From Pseudomonadota bacterium (GTDB lineage Bacteria; Pseudomonadota; Alphaproteobacteria; Acetobacterales; Acetobacteraceae), in the NCBI GenBank assembly GCA_021846225.1, contig JAJZCG010000001.1, forward strand, positions 79,125 to 137,518: a stretch of DNA of 58,394 nucleotides, written 5' to 3'. Under the pieces are notes generated by a model that made no database searches, was not told where the DNA came from, and saw only the letters and a program-made list of their open reading frames with translations. The first letter of the stretch is position 1. Each line of letters begins with the position of its first letter. Of the stretch, positions 20,809-30,109 are shown piece by piece. The position numbers were made by a program, and so were the translations under genes.

Positions 20809-21647
20809 AGATTAAGAAGCAAACAATCCTCGATACCCAAAACATCCCTCTCGAAAAAATTGAGATCGCGGACCGCTTGAGAGAAGTCGATCCGGAGGGG
20901 GTCATGAACCTTGCCGCTTCAATGGGTGGCGAAAAAGGTGATAAAATCAATATAATTCAACCGATTATTGTTATCGCCGCAGCTTTTGGTGGCTATCGCC
21001 TCGTGGCGGGTGCCCATCGCGTTGCAGCAGCCCAGCAGCTCGGGTGGAAAGATATCAGCGCAATCGTCGTTGAGGGCTTGACCGCCGACGATGTCCGCGT
21101 TCTGGAGATCGATGAAAATCTGCACCGCCGCGAACTGTCGCCTGGCGAGTACGCAGAATTTGCGACGATGAAGATTCGGCTTTCCCTGAAGCGTGACGGC
21201 AGAAATACACTGCCGGATATCACTGATCTTGAAGACGACGCGGAGATAGCAAAGCATTATGTCAAGACGGCTGGCATAGCTGGCGTCCATCCCGAAACGA
21301 TTGCTCTTGCCGTTCGCCGCCGCCGGCAGCTTGATCATGTTTGGGATCGTCTCAAGGGCACCAGCGCCATGAATAGCGGTGCTGCGCTCGATCGGCTCCG
21401 TAAGAAGTTCAATACGAATGCCGGCGAAATAATCGATGCGGCGGTTGAACATCATGGCGGCGATATTGAAGCAGCCATGGACGCAATCGCTAATCCGAGA
21501 GCGCAAAAAACTTCCGTTCCGGCTGAAGTAGCTCTCAAGGAACTGCGCAAGGCTTGGAAAATATGCCCCCCGGCAAAAAAGCAGAAGTTTGTCGACGACA
21601 ACGCCGATGAAATCATCGGATTCCTAAAAAATAGCGGCTGCCTGTGA
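20805..21647 (+). CDS. ParB/Spo0J N-terminal-domain protein
   Basis: IPLEKIEIADRLREVDPEGVMNLAASM...QPIIV...YRLVAGAHRVAAAQQLGWKDISAIV...ENLHRRELSPGEYAEF. Confidence 0.85.
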   Translation: MKIKKQTILDTQNIPLEKIEIADRLREVDPEGVMNLAASMGGEKGDKINIIQPIIVIAAAFGGYRLVAGAHRVAAAQQLGWKDISAIVVEGLTADDVRVLEIDENLHRRELSPGEYAEFATMKIRLSLKRDGRNTLPDITDLEDDAEIAKHYVKTAGIAGVHPETIALAVRRRRQLDHVWDRLKGTSAMNSGAALDRLRKKFNTNAGEIIDAAVEHHGGDIEAAMDAIANPRAQKTSVPAEVALKELRKAWKICPPAKKQKFVDDNADEIIGFLKNSGCL

Positions 21648-21651
21648 GGAA

Positions 21652-22032
21652 GTGATGGATATGCACGACATTGAACTTGAGAAATCATTTATCCGCGACG
21701 TGATCAAACAGACACCGCTATCGCGAACGCAGATCATTGTTGACTTAAAGCGGCGGGAACACATTGGAGATTCTATTTGGGCTGTGATTGGGGAGTTCGA
21801 GCGATCTGCTAGTGTGCCATCTCTGGATTTTTTAGCTAATCTTCCTGCTCATAGTCAGCAAACAATCGCCCTCCAAATGCGCGATCATAACTTAAGCCTT
21901 CATGACGCCATAACCGCCGCCACGGGTGAAGTGCTTTTAGATGATGCTGTCTATCTCAGTGAACTCGTGGCGTCGTGGAACGCTGCCCCAGCCGAGGTGA
22001 GGGCTCGCTTCCTCAAGGGGATAATGAAATGA
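21652..22032 (+). CDS. Hypothetical phage early protein
   Basis: 126-aa ORF in a tightly packed early operon. Confidence 0.6.
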   Translation: MMDMHDIELEKSFIRDVIKQTPLSRTQIIVDLKRREHIGDSIWAVIGEFERSASVPSLDFLANLPAHSQQTIALQMRDHNLSLHDAITAATGEVLLDDAVYLSELVASWNAAPAEVRARFLKGIMK

Positions 22033-22121
22033 AATTCCTCACAAAAAACGACAGGGTGGCGCTTGGGTTTTTGGCGGTGATGGCGCTGGTTTGGGCGCCG
22101 GTGATCTGGAAGGCGCTCTGA
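22029..22121 (+). CDS. 30-aa single-TM microprotein
   Basis: MKFLTKNDRVALGFLAVMALVWAPVIWKAL; overlaps both neighbours at stop/start codons; absent from ORF track. Confidence 0.45.
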   Translation: MKFLTKNDRVALGFLAVMALVWAPVIWKAL

Positions 22122-22492
22122 TGGCCAAAGAATGGTTCACGCTGGCCGAGCTGCGCGGGTTAAATTTGCCGGAAGTTGACGCGGCGTATTTGCGCGCGAT
22201 GGCGCGGCATTATGCGGAGATGTCGTCCAATCACGCACGGGCGCGGGGCGTGGGAACCGTGCTTTTCCCGGTTGCTGAGTTCCATATTTCGATATTGCCG
22301 GAGCGCGCACGCGACGAGGTGCAGCGGCGGAATGTCCCGATTGAGGAGGATTTTATTGAGCGGGCGCGTAAGCTGGGTATTTGCGCGCGGGTCGCCGATC
22401 CGCGCGGGGTTTATGTTGGTCCGGATGCCGGGCCGGAAATATCGCAGCTGGAGCGTATGCTTGAGCTGCACCGCACGCATGGTGCGCGTTGA
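22121..22492 (+). CDS. Hypothetical early protein upstream of transposase
   Basis: 123 aa, MAKEWFTLAELRGLNLPEVDAAYLRAMARHYA; coupled. Confidence 0.6.
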   Translation: MAKEWFTLAELRGLNLPEVDAAYLRAMARHYAEMSSNHARARGVGTVLFPVAEFHISILPERARDEVQRRNVPIEEDFIERARKLGICARVADPRGVYVGPDAGPEISQLERMLELHRTHGAR

Positions 22493-24447
22493 AAAAGGCG
22501 TGGTTCAGCGCGGCTGAAATTGCCGCTGAACGGCTGCCTGGGATGCCGGGCAGCAAGCGTGGCGTGGCGCGCAATGCTGAACGGATGCGTTGGGATGCCA
22601 CTGACCTGGCGCGCCCCCGTGAGGGCCACGGCGGCGGCCTTGAGTACCACTTCAGCCTGCTTCCGGAAGGGGCGCAGGCCGCGCTGGTGGCGCGTTATGG
22701 CGAGGCGGAGTGCCGCCAGGAGCCGAAAACGGTTAAGCGGGCCGCTGCTGGCGTGACGATGGCGGAAACGCCACGCGGCGCGGCGGCTTGGGCTTGGTAT
22801 GAGACGCTGCCAGGAATGATCAAGGACCGGGCTGCGCAACGCCTCGACGCGCTGCTGCGCGTTGAGACGCTGCGCCGCCGGGTTGGGCGCGGGCCCGCGG
22901 TGCGGGCGATCGCCGAAGAGAAAGCCGTGACGGTGGCGACGCTGCACAACTGGTTTGACCTGGTGCGCGGCGTGGCGCGGGCGGATTGGCTGCCAGCGCT
23001 GGCGCCAGCGCCGCGGGGCGGCGGCGGCCGGGTGGTGGATGTGGCCGCGGCGTTTTGGGATGCGTTCCGAGCGGATTATCTGCGGCTCTCTGAGCCCAGC
23101 TTTAATTCATGCTATCGCCGTACCTGCGATATTGCGCAGGAGCAGGGCTGGGAAATTCCCAACCAGCGCACATTGCGCCGCCGGGTGGACGCGATACCGG
23201 ATGCGGTGAAGGCGATGGCGCGCAAGGGGCGCGATGCCACGAAAGCGATGTATCCGGCGCAGGAGCGCGACAGGTCTGGCTTCACGGCGATGCAGGCGGT
23301 GAACGTGGACGGGCACAAATGGGATGTGTTCGTGCGGTGGCCCGATGGCACGGTGGGACGGCCGATGATGGTGGCCTTCCAGGACCTTTACAGCGGAATG
23401 TTCGTGGCCTGGCGCATAGCGCGCAGCGAGAACAAAGACGATGTGCGGCTGTGCCTGGGCGATATGATCGATACCTACGGGATTCCGGAAGACTGCTATT
23501 TGGATAACGGCCGGGCGTTCGCCAGTAAATGGCTGACCGGCGGCACGGCGAATCGCTACCGATTCAAAGTTAAAGAAGAGGAGCCGGATGGGATACTGAC
23601 GCAGCTCGGCGTGCGGATACATTGGACCACGCCGTATGCCGGCCAAAGCAAGCCGATTGAGCGCGGGTTTGGGGATTTCGCACGCGACATCGCCAAGCAT
23701 CCGGCATTCCAGGGCGCCTATTGCGGCAACAGCCCGCTGGACAAGCCGGAGGATTACGGCACGAAGGCGGTGCCGGTGGATGAATTCACGCGGATCATCA
23801 CCTCAGAAATTGCCAAGCACAACGCGCGGCCAAACCGCGACACGCGGGTGTGCCAGAAGAAGTATTCGTTCCAGCAGGTGTTTGATGCCTCCTACGCCGT
23901 CAACCCGCCGCTGAGAGCGAGTGCGGAGCAGGTGCGGATGTTCATGTTGATGGCGCAGGGCGTGAAGCCGCGGGCGCGGGACGGCTCAATATTCGTGCTG
24001 GGCAACCGCTACTGGAACGAGAAGCTGCTTGAGCACAGAGGCCGGCCGCTGATGGTGCGTTTTGACCCCGAAGACGTGCAACAGGATTTGGCGGTGTACG
24101 CGCAGGACGGCACGCTGATTTGCGTGGCCGAGCTGCTGGAGGCCGTGGGCTTCGCCGACACCAATGCGGCGCGCGAACACGCGCAGGCGCGCAAGGCTTA
24201 TTTGCGCGCCACGAAGGAACGGTTGGAGGCGGAGCGCAAAATGTCGTTGGCCGAGCTGGTGGCGTTGCAGCCGCAGGCGGAGAGCTACGCGCCGCCTGAG
24301 ACCAAGATCATCCGCCCGATGTTCACCCCGGCGAGCAGGGGGAATTTGGCGATGAAGCCCGCGGTCCAGGCGGAGGCCGATGACGACTTCGATGAGAAGT
24401 TCGCGCGCGGCCTGCGCCTGGTGCGGGCGGATAACGAGGAGTTCTAG
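22489..24447 (+). CDS. MuA-like DDE transposase (TTG start)
   Basis: 652 aa; N-terminal Mu-type DNA-binding region (FSAAEIAAERLPGMPGSKRGV); rve core VNVDGHKWDVFV...YLDNGRAFAS...QSKPIERGFGDF. Confidence 0.95.
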   Translation: MKKAWFSAAEIAAERLPGMPGSKRGVARNAERMRWDATDLARPREGHGGGLEYHFSLLPEGAQAALVARYGEAECRQEPKTVKRAAAGVTMAETPRGAAAWAWYETLPGMIKDRAAQRLDALLRVETLRRRVGRGPAVRAIAEEKAVTVATLHNWFDLVRGVARADWLPALAPAPRGGGGRVVDVAAAFWDAFRADYLRLSEPSFNSCYRRTCDIAQEQGWEIPNQRTLRRRVDAIPDAVKAMARKGRDATKAMYPAQERDRSGFTAMQAVNVDGHKWDVFVRWPDGTVGRPMMVAFQDLYSGMFVAWRIARSENKDDVRLCLGDMIDTYGIPEDCYLDNGRAFASKWLTGGTANRYRFKVKEEEPDGILTQLGVRIHWTTPYAGQSKPIERGFGDFARDIAKHPAFQGAYCGNSPLDKPEDYGTKAVPVDEFTRIITSEIAKHNARPNRDTRVCQKKYSFQQVFDASYAVNPPLRASAEQVRMFMLMAQGVKPRARDGSIFVLGNRYWNEKLLEHRGRPLMVRFDPEDVQQDLAVYAQDGTLICVAELLEAVGFADTNAAREHAQARKAYLRATKERLEAERKMSLAELVALQPQAESYAPPETKIIRPMFTPASRGNLAMKPAVQAEADDDFDEKFARGLRLVRADNEEF

Positions 24448-24490
24448 CCGACAATTTTTTAAAGCCGTCCATCAAGAAGGAGAAGCAAAA

Positions 24491-25489
24491 ATGCTTGATC
24501 ATGCCGACGAGACCTTGGAGACTATGACGCCGCCGCCGTTTGAGGATTTGAGCGGACTGGATGCGGACGCGTTGCGCCAGCGAGTGCGTGATTATGTGGC
24601 CGCGAATTCAACCAGCTATTCGGGTGTCGCGCTGATCGCGGGCATCGCCGAGAGCACGTTTACGGCGTGGCTGGGCGGAAAATACAAAGGCAATAATGCG
24701 CGCATCGAGGAGCAGGTGCGGATCTGGCTGCAGAGCGAGAGCGCGCTGGGCAAGAAGCGCCTGGTGATGCCGGCGGATGCGAAGTTCGCGATGACGCGCT
24801 CGGCGCAAAAGTTCATGGCGGTGCTGGAACATGCACAGGGCGTCCCGGATATCGGCGTGATTACGGCTGGGGCCGGCGTCGGCAAAACGACAGTGTTCGA
24901 GCACTACAAAGCCACGCGGCCAAATGTGTGGATTTTGACGGCGGAGCCGTCGATCGCATCGCCCTACGCAATGTTGCAGTATCTGCGTGAGGTCGTGGGG
25001 ATTCCAGAGGCCGCGCCGCACCGTATCAGCCGAGCCATTACCACCAAGCTGATCGACAGCCAGGGGCTGATTATCATCGACGAGGCGCAGCATCTGGCGA
25101 TTAAATGTATCGACCAACTGCGCTCGATCTACGACAGAGCAAATATCGGCGTCGTGTTTGCCGGAAATTTGGAGGTCTGGAGCCGGATTGACGGCGGGGG
25201 ACGCAAGGCGGAATTCGCACAGTTATTCTCACGCGTCGGGATGCGGGTGACGGTGAACCGGCCATCGGATAAAGATATCGAGATCATGCTCGATGCGTTG
25301 AGCATATACGCGGATGACCAGCGCAAGATACTGAAGTTCATCGCCACCAAGCCGGGCGCGTTGCGGGCCATGGTGAAAACGTTGCGCGTTGCACGCATGC
25401 TGGCGATCGGCGCGGGGGAAGGGCTTGCGAAGGAACATATTTCGAGCGCGTGGAGCCGCCTTTCGGGCGGCGAGGCTGGTGTGGCGTGA
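24491..25489 (+). CDS. MuB-like AAA+ transposition ATPase
   Basis: VITAGAGVGKTTVFEHYK, LIIIDEAQHLAIKCIDQLRSIYD. Confidence 0.92.
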   Translation: MLDHADETLETMTPPPFEDLSGLDADALRQRVRDYVAANSTSYSGVALIAGIAESTFTAWLGGKYKGNNARIEEQVRIWLQSESALGKKRLVMPADAKFAMTRSAQKFMAVLEHAQGVPDIGVITAGAGVGKTTVFEHYKATRPNVWILTAEPSIASPYAMLQYLREVVGIPEAAPHRISRAITTKLIDSQGLIIIDEAQHLAIKCIDQLRSIYDRANIGVVFAGNLEVWSRIDGGGRKAEFAQLFSRVGMRVTVNRPSDKDIEIMLDALSIYADDQRKILKFIATKPGALRAMVKTLRVARMLAIGAGEGLAKEHISSAWSRLSGGEAGVA

Positions 25490-25701
25490 CCACGCACACC
25501 GACGCCGCCCAGGCGCATGAGCGAGCGGCACAATTGGCGCAAGCGGCGGAAGTGGCGCAGGCGCGGGCGGGGAAGGCTGAGTCATCGCTGTTCTCTCAAG
25601 CTTATGCGGAGGCGAAACAGCGCGAGGTTATGGCGGCGGTGGTTACGGCATCGGCGCAGGCGCGGTGGGCGTTGTGGCGGATTCCACACGCCAGGCCGTG
25701 A
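25486..25701 (+). CDS. Hypothetical small early protein (GTG start)
   Basis: Overlaps the MuB stop; Ala-rich helical. Confidence 0.45.
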   Translation: MTTHTDAAQAHERAAQLAQAAEVAQARAGKAESSLFSQAYAEAKQREVMAAVVTASAQARWALWRIPHARP

Positions 25702-25910
25702 TTACGTTGGGGACATGCGGAATGTGCCAAGGCACCCGCATGCGCCCCGGCAACTTGAATGACTGGGCGCAGACGGACGCATGCAAGCGCTGCACCCAGG
25801 AGGCGGAACAAAAATGGTTGAAAATTCAGAAGGACTTGAAAGATGGCAAAAGCAGTAAGCGGCAAAAAAGTGAAGGCCCCGGCGCAGGTGATCAGCGTGC
25901 CGCAGAATAA
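25698..25910 (+). CDS. Possible small CxxC zinc-ribbon protein (GTG start)
   Basis: ITLGTCGMCQGTRMRPGNLNDWAQTDACKRCTQEAE, two CxxC pairs; overlaps gam by 68 nt, so uncertain. Confidence 0.4.
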   Translation: MITLGTCGMCQGTRMRPGNLNDWAQTDACKRCTQEAEQKWLKIQKDLKDGKSSKRQKSEGPGAGDQRAAE

Positions 25911-26394
25911 AGATGCGGTGGCGCTGGCGATCCACGAGATCGGGAATGCGCAGCGTGAGCGCACGCGCATTGAGGCGGCGATGAATGATGAGATAGCCGC
26001 CGTTAAGGCGCGCTTTGAGGAGCTGGCGCAGCCTTGGAAGGAAAAAATCCAGAGTCTGCGCGAGGGGGTGCAGATTTTCTGCGAGGCGAACCGCGAGAGC
26101 CTGACGCAGGGGGGCAAGGTGAAGTTCGCGAGCTTCACCACGGGTGAGGTGAAGTGGCGTTTTACGCCGCCGGGCGTGAGTGTGAAGCAGGCGCTGATGA
26201 CGATGGAGTTGCTGGCACGCAAAGGGTTCAGCCGGTTTTTGCGGACCAAGGTCGAGGTGAACAAAGAGGCGATACTGGCTGAGACGGATGCGGCGAAGCT
26301 GCTGGCCGAGGCAGGGATAGCGGGCATCACGATTACGCAGCGGGAAGAATTCGTGATTGAGCCGTTCGAGACCAAACTTGAAGAGGTGGCGTGA
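25843..26394 (+). CDS. gam: Host-nuclease inhibitor protein Gam (Mu Gam family)
   Basis: 183 aa; IHEIGNAQRERTRIEAAMNDEIAAVKARFEELAQPWKEKIQSLREGVQIFCEANR; GEVKWRFTPP. Confidence 0.92.
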   Translation: MAKAVSGKKVKAPAQVISVPQNKDAVALAIHEIGNAQRERTRIEAAMNDEIAAVKARFEELAQPWKEKIQSLREGVQIFCEANRESLTQGGKVKFASFTTGEVKWRFTPPGVSVKQALMTMELLARKGFSRFLRTKVEVNKEAILAETDAAKLLAEAGIAGITITQREEFVIEPFETKLEEVA

Positions 26395-26519
26395 TGGCAC
26401 AGCGCCGGATTGTGATGCGCGGCTGGTATTGGAAACTGCAAGAGGTGATCAATACCATGATCGTGGTGGCCCTGGTGGTATTGGCCGTGTATTTGACCGT
26501 GAAGGAGTGGGGGCCATGA
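26394..26519 (+). CDS. 41-aa single-TM protein
   Basis: MAQRRIVMRGWYWKLQEVINTMIVVALVVLAVYLTVKEWGP; ATGA-coupled at both ends. Confidence 0.5.
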   Translation: MAQRRIVMRGWYWKLQEVINTMIVVALVVLAVYLTVKEWGP

Positions 26520-27016
26520 CGGTGCAGCCTGATCGCCGGGCGAAATTGGCGAAGGTGCATATTGCCAAAAAGCAATTGGCGCTTGAGGATGACAGTTATC
26601 GCGCGCTGCTGTTGCGAGTCGTGGGGAAGGACAGTTCGGGGCTGTGCAGCGATGCACAGCTCGATGCTGTTCTGGCGGAGTTTAAACGGCTTGGATTTTT
26701 GGGCGAGAAGCCGAAAACACCGCGCTCTGACAAGGCGTTCGTGAGGATGATTTATGCGATTTGGCGCGATCTGAAGCCTTTCGTTAGAGATCATTCTGTA
26801 AGGGCTTTGCAGAGCTTCGTGAAACGGCAAACTGGCGTGGATGCTCCTGAATATCTGAATGCAGAGCTGGCAAACGACGTGATCGAAGGATTGAAAAGCT
26901 GGCTGGCGCGCGAGCGCGCCAAGCAGACGGCCGAGCGGCGCGCGCAGGGAAAGGCGGCGCCGAAGATGCGCCGCCGTCCGGCGGGGCTGCCGCCAGTTGA
27001 TACGGGCCGGCATTGA
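26516..27016 (+). CDS. GemA-family regulatory protein (Mu gp16-like)
   Basis: RRAKLAKVHIAKKQLALEDDSYRALLLRVVGKDSSGLCSDAQLDAVLAEFKRLGF. Confidence 0.9.
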   Translation: MTVQPDRRAKLAKVHIAKKQLALEDDSYRALLLRVVGKDSSGLCSDAQLDAVLAEFKRLGFLGEKPKTPRSDKAFVRMIYAIWRDLKPFVRDHSVRALQSFVKRQTGVDAPEYLNAELANDVIEGLKSWLARERAKQTAERRAQGKAAPKMRRRPAGLPPVDTGRH

Positions 27017-27354
27017 GCGAGCTGCCGTCATTGCGTGAGCTGCTGGGCGACGAAGGCGCGCTCATTGTGGTGGAGCGCCTGGGCGGCACGCGCGTTTTTG
27101 TGCCGGGGTTTATTACGGCCGAGCACCCGCTGCGCGAGACGCTGGGCGAAAAGGTGTTTGGCGATCTGGTGCGCTATTTCGGAAAATCAATGATCCTGGT
27201 GCCTCTCGCACGGCAATGGCGCGTCGAGATTTACGCGCGCCAGAACCTCACACATGCGCAGATTGCGCGTAAGATCGGGTGTGGCGAGACCATGGTGTAC
27301 CGGGCGCTGAAAAAAATGCGCGCCACGGCCAACCAGCTGGCGCTGGATTTTTAA
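27013..27354 (+). CDS. Mor/C-family transcription activator (TTG start)
   Basis: 113 aa; VERLGGTRVFVPG...YARQNLTHAQIARKIGCGETMVYRALKKMR. Confidence 0.88.
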   Translation: MSELPSLRELLGDEGALIVVERLGGTRVFVPGFITAEHPLRETLGEKVFGDLVRYFGKSMILVPLARQWRVEIYARQNLTHAQIARKIGCGETMVYRALKKMRATANQLALDF

Positions 27355-27495
27355 AACGAATTAGGGGTAGATATAACCCTGTGAGCGGCTCGGAGCCGCC
27401 GGGCGAATAAGCCGCCGCAACCGCTGGGTTGCAGGAAGAATTGAGGGCGCGCCTTAGATTTGGCGCATGTTGACCCTTAGCGCAAGCGGCTTTTT

Positions 27496-28026
27496 ATGAC
27501 CCAGAGTATTCCTGCAAATATCTTTGACGCGTGCTTTTCGTTCACCCTCGGGGTGGAAGGCGGCTATTCGAACAACCCGGGCGATCCTGGGAATTGGACG
27601 GGCGGCGCGCAGGGTGTTGGCGAATTGGCCGGCACGAAATTCGGCATCAGCGCCGCGCAATACCCAGAGGTGGATGTTAAAAACCTCACCGTTGATGGCG
27701 CGAAAGCAATTTATTTGCGGGATTATTTTGTGCCGCTCTACGCCGGATCGCTGGCATGGCCGCTGCCGCTGGTGGCGTTTGACGCGGCTGTGAACGAAGG
27801 CGTGGGAAACTCGATCAAATTTTTGCAGAGGGCGGCCGGGGCCGAGCCTGATGGGATAATGGGGGTGGCCACCATGGCGGCGTTGAGGTCTGGCGATGCT
27901 GTGGCGCTCGCGCGCGAGGCGCTGGCGCGGCGGCTGATTTATCTGGCCAGCCGCCCTGGTTGGACTGAATTTTCGCTAGGCTGGACGCGCCGGGTGATTA
28001 AGCTCGTGACGGAGTTGGGCGCGTGA
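27496..28026 (+). CDS. Glycosyl hydrolase 108-type phage lysozyme
   Basis: FTLGVEGGYSNNPGDPGNWTGG...AGTKFGISAAQYP; C-terminal peptidoglycan-binding-like region. Confidence 0.9.
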   Translation: MTQSIPANIFDACFSFTLGVEGGYSNNPGDPGNWTGGAQGVGELAGTKFGISAAQYPEVDVKNLTVDGAKAIYLRDYFVPLYAGSLAWPLPLVAFDAAVNEGVGNSIKFLQRAAGAEPDGIMGVATMAALRSGDAVALAREALARRLIYLASRPGWTEFSLGWTRRVIKLVTELGA

Positions 28027-28628
28027 GTGTGGTGTTGGCCGGACTCTTCGTGCTGTTTTCAGCAGTGATGTGGCGGTTGCGCGGCGGGGCGTTCACCACG
28101 CTCACGGGAGTGCGGTTGGGCACTGACCAGGCGCGGATTTTTGGGTGCGTGCCGGCAATGGTTTTTGCCGAGGTGATGGCGCAGAATTTAGGCGTCTCGG
28201 GATGGGTGAGGCTTGGCCCGCTGGCAGTGTTCGCTGGATTGGTGGAGGGCGGCTGGGCGCCGTTCCAGGAGATGGGCTTGATGCCAGCGGATATGCCTGA
28301 GGCGTCGTGGATGCGCTGGCTGCCGGAGCGTCTAGGTTTCAAGATCGGCACGCTCGGACATGATTTTATCGGCATGATGCTGGCTGGGTATGTGTGCATG
28401 GCGCCGCTGGCGATGCTGGTGCTGCTGACCGCTGGCCTTTACGGATGTGTGGTGTTGCTGCTGGCCGGGTTGGGGTTTGCGCCTTGTTATCTGCTGGCGC
28501 GGTTAAATTTTCCGGCCGTCAAGAATTTTGCCGAAGGGCAATCCTGGGGCGAGGTATTCGTGGGCGCGCTGATCGGCGCCGCGCTCATGTTGATTATGTA
28601 TCACAGCGCCGGATGGAGCTTTTTATGA
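28023..28628 (+). CDS. Phage membrane protein, lysis region
   Basis: 201 aa, several TM segments; overlaps endolysin stop. Confidence 0.6.
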   Translation: MSVVLAGLFVLFSAVMWRLRGGAFTTLTGVRLGTDQARIFGCVPAMVFAEVMAQNLGVSGWVRLGPLAVFAGLVEGGWAPFQEMGLMPADMPEASWMRWLPERLGFKIGTLGHDFIGMMLAGYVCMAPLAMLVLLTAGLYGCVVLLLAGLGFAPCYLLARLNFPAVKNFAEGQSWGEVFVGALIGAALMLIMYHSAGWSFL

Positions 28629-28798
28629 CTGATCCTGTTGTGAATGCGGCTGACGCCGCTGTGAGTGCCGTAAAAACCGATGTGAATGCCGCTGTTGCCA
28701 GGCAGCTCGGATTTTTTGAACGAAACCCGAAGGCTGCCGCGATCGGCTCGGCCGTGGCCGGTGCGCTGGTGGTGTTTTTGGTGATGCACTTCCTCTAG
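28625..28798 (+). CDS. Small single-TM protein, holin candidate
   Basis: 57 aa; C-terminal AAAIGSAVAGALVVFLVMHFL. Confidence 0.5.
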   Translation: MTDPVVNAADAAVSAVKTDVNAAVARQLGFFERNPKAAAIGSAVAGALVVFLVMHFL

Positions 28799-28816
28799 CG
28801 CGAAAGGCTTGAGGCC

Positions 28817-29065
28817 ATGCGTCTGCTTGAGTTGATCGAGGGTGCCGACGGAAGGCTCGATGAGCAGTCGGCGCTTTCAATTGCGGGTGTGCTCACGTTC
28901 CTCGGCCTGGAAATCTACGATGTGGGCATTCTGCACCACGCGTTCGACCCGCAGAGTTTCGGGTTTGGTTTTGGTGCGGTGATGGCCGCGACGCTGGGCG
29001 GACTGGCTTTCCGTGAAGCAAAAGGAGTGAGAAATGCCGCCGTTCCTGATCAGTCTGCTCGGTAG
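28817..29065 (+). CDS. Small membrane protein, holin candidate
   Basis: 82 aa, two hydrophobic segments, lysis module. Confidence 0.5.
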   Translation: MRLLELIEGADGRLDEQSALSIAGVLTFLGLEIYDVGILHHAFDPQSFGFGFGAVMAATLGGLAFREAKGVRNAAVPDQSAR

Positions 29066-29420
29066 ATTTGGCGCTTATGCCGCGCTTGCGTTGCTTGGCG
29101 CCGGATTTGGGTTTTATGCCGGGTATCATTGGTGTTTGCCGCAGGTGTATGCGGCTCGCAACGCGCTCTCCGCGCAGCAAGCGCTTGATGCCGGTGTGAC
29201 CGCGGAATGGAACGCGCAGGCCGCGCAATTCCAGGCCCGGATTTCGGTGCTCCAAAGCGATGCGCTGACGGCGCGGGTGGTTGAGCGGCAAGGTGCGCAG
29301 AGCGCGGGCGAGGCTGAGCGGGCTGCGCTGGCGGCGCAAGGTGCGCGGCCGGGGCAGGACGGCGTGACGGCGCCGGTGCTGCTGGCCGCGCGGACATATT
29401 TGGCGGGGGCAGAAAAATGA
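29034..29420 (+). CDS. Rz-like inner-membrane spanin candidate
   Basis: N-terminal TM then Ala/Gln-rich coiled region; overlaps a lipoprotein-like ORF. Confidence 0.55.
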   Translation: MPPFLISLLGRFGAYAALALLGAGFGFYAGYHWCLPQVYAARNALSAQQALDAGVTAEWNAQAAQFQARISVLQSDALTARVVERQGAQSAGEAERAALAAQGARPGQDGVTAPVLLAARTYLAGAEK

Positions 29421-29743
29421 GATTTGAACGCAGGGACGCTGGACGATTTGGTGTCGCGGCCGTGCAGCTCGTGCTGCTGGTGGTGGTGCTGGCCATCTCG
29501 CTGGCGGGCTGCGCAGCGCCGCCGCCGCTGGTGGAGACGCGGATACAAGTTGAACGGGTTCGGCTACCGGGTGGATTGCTGAGTTGCGAGGGGGCGCCGG
29601 TGCTGGGCGATTGGCGCCGTCAAAGCGCGGTGGCGGATTACGTAGTGCGGCTGCATGAGGCGTGGGCCGATTGTTCGCAGGATGTGGCGGCGATCGCGCA
29701 GATCGAGAATTCCGCGCCGGGCGCGCCGGTGGCTGCGAAGTAG
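29417..29743 (+). CDS. Rz1-like lipoprotein candidate
   Basis: Hydrophobic segment ending LAGCAAPPP (lipobox). Confidence 0.6.
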   Translation: MRFERRDAGRFGVAAVQLVLLVVVLAISLAGCAAPPPLVETRIQVERVRLPGGLLSCEGAPVLGDWRRQSAVADYVVRLHEAWADCSQDVAAIAQIENSAPGAPVAAK

Positions 29744-29746
29744 ACG

Positions 29747-30109
29747 ATGAATGCGCAAGACTGGCAGGCCGCCGCCGAAGTGTTTGGGGTTATCCTCGTG
29801 CTGCTCAATCTGGTTTTCGCGGGGATTATGTACCGCATGCAGGCCAAATTCGTGACGCGAGCCGAGCATAGCATGCTGGAGGGCAAGGTGAGCGAGATCG
29901 ATGGCAAGATCGATGAAATCGAGATGGCCATTTCAGGGTTGTTCACAAATAAGGATGCCGACAATTTGAAAGGCAAAATGCAGGAGCTGGCGGTGCAGAA
30001 TGCGCGGTTGTTGGGTGAACTGCCGGGGTTGCACGACAGTATCCAGGCGCTGGCGCACCAAACCAGGCTGCTGAACCAGCATGCGCTAAACCAGGCAGGG
30101 AAAAGCTGA
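29747..30109 (+). CDS. DUF2730-like phage protein
   Basis: N-terminal TM plus coiled coil; position between lysis and terminase genes. Confidence 0.65.
   Translation: MNAQDWQAAAEVFGVILVLLNLVFAGIMYRMQAKFVTRAEHSMLEGKVSEIDGKIDEIEMAISGLFTNKDADNLKGKMQELAVQNARLLGELPGLHDSIQALAHQTRLLNQHALNQAGKS

Noticed and set aside
27013-27354. Possible second activator (C) gene near Mor
   Set aside because: Only one Mor/C-like ORF is recognisable; the next ORF is the endolysin.
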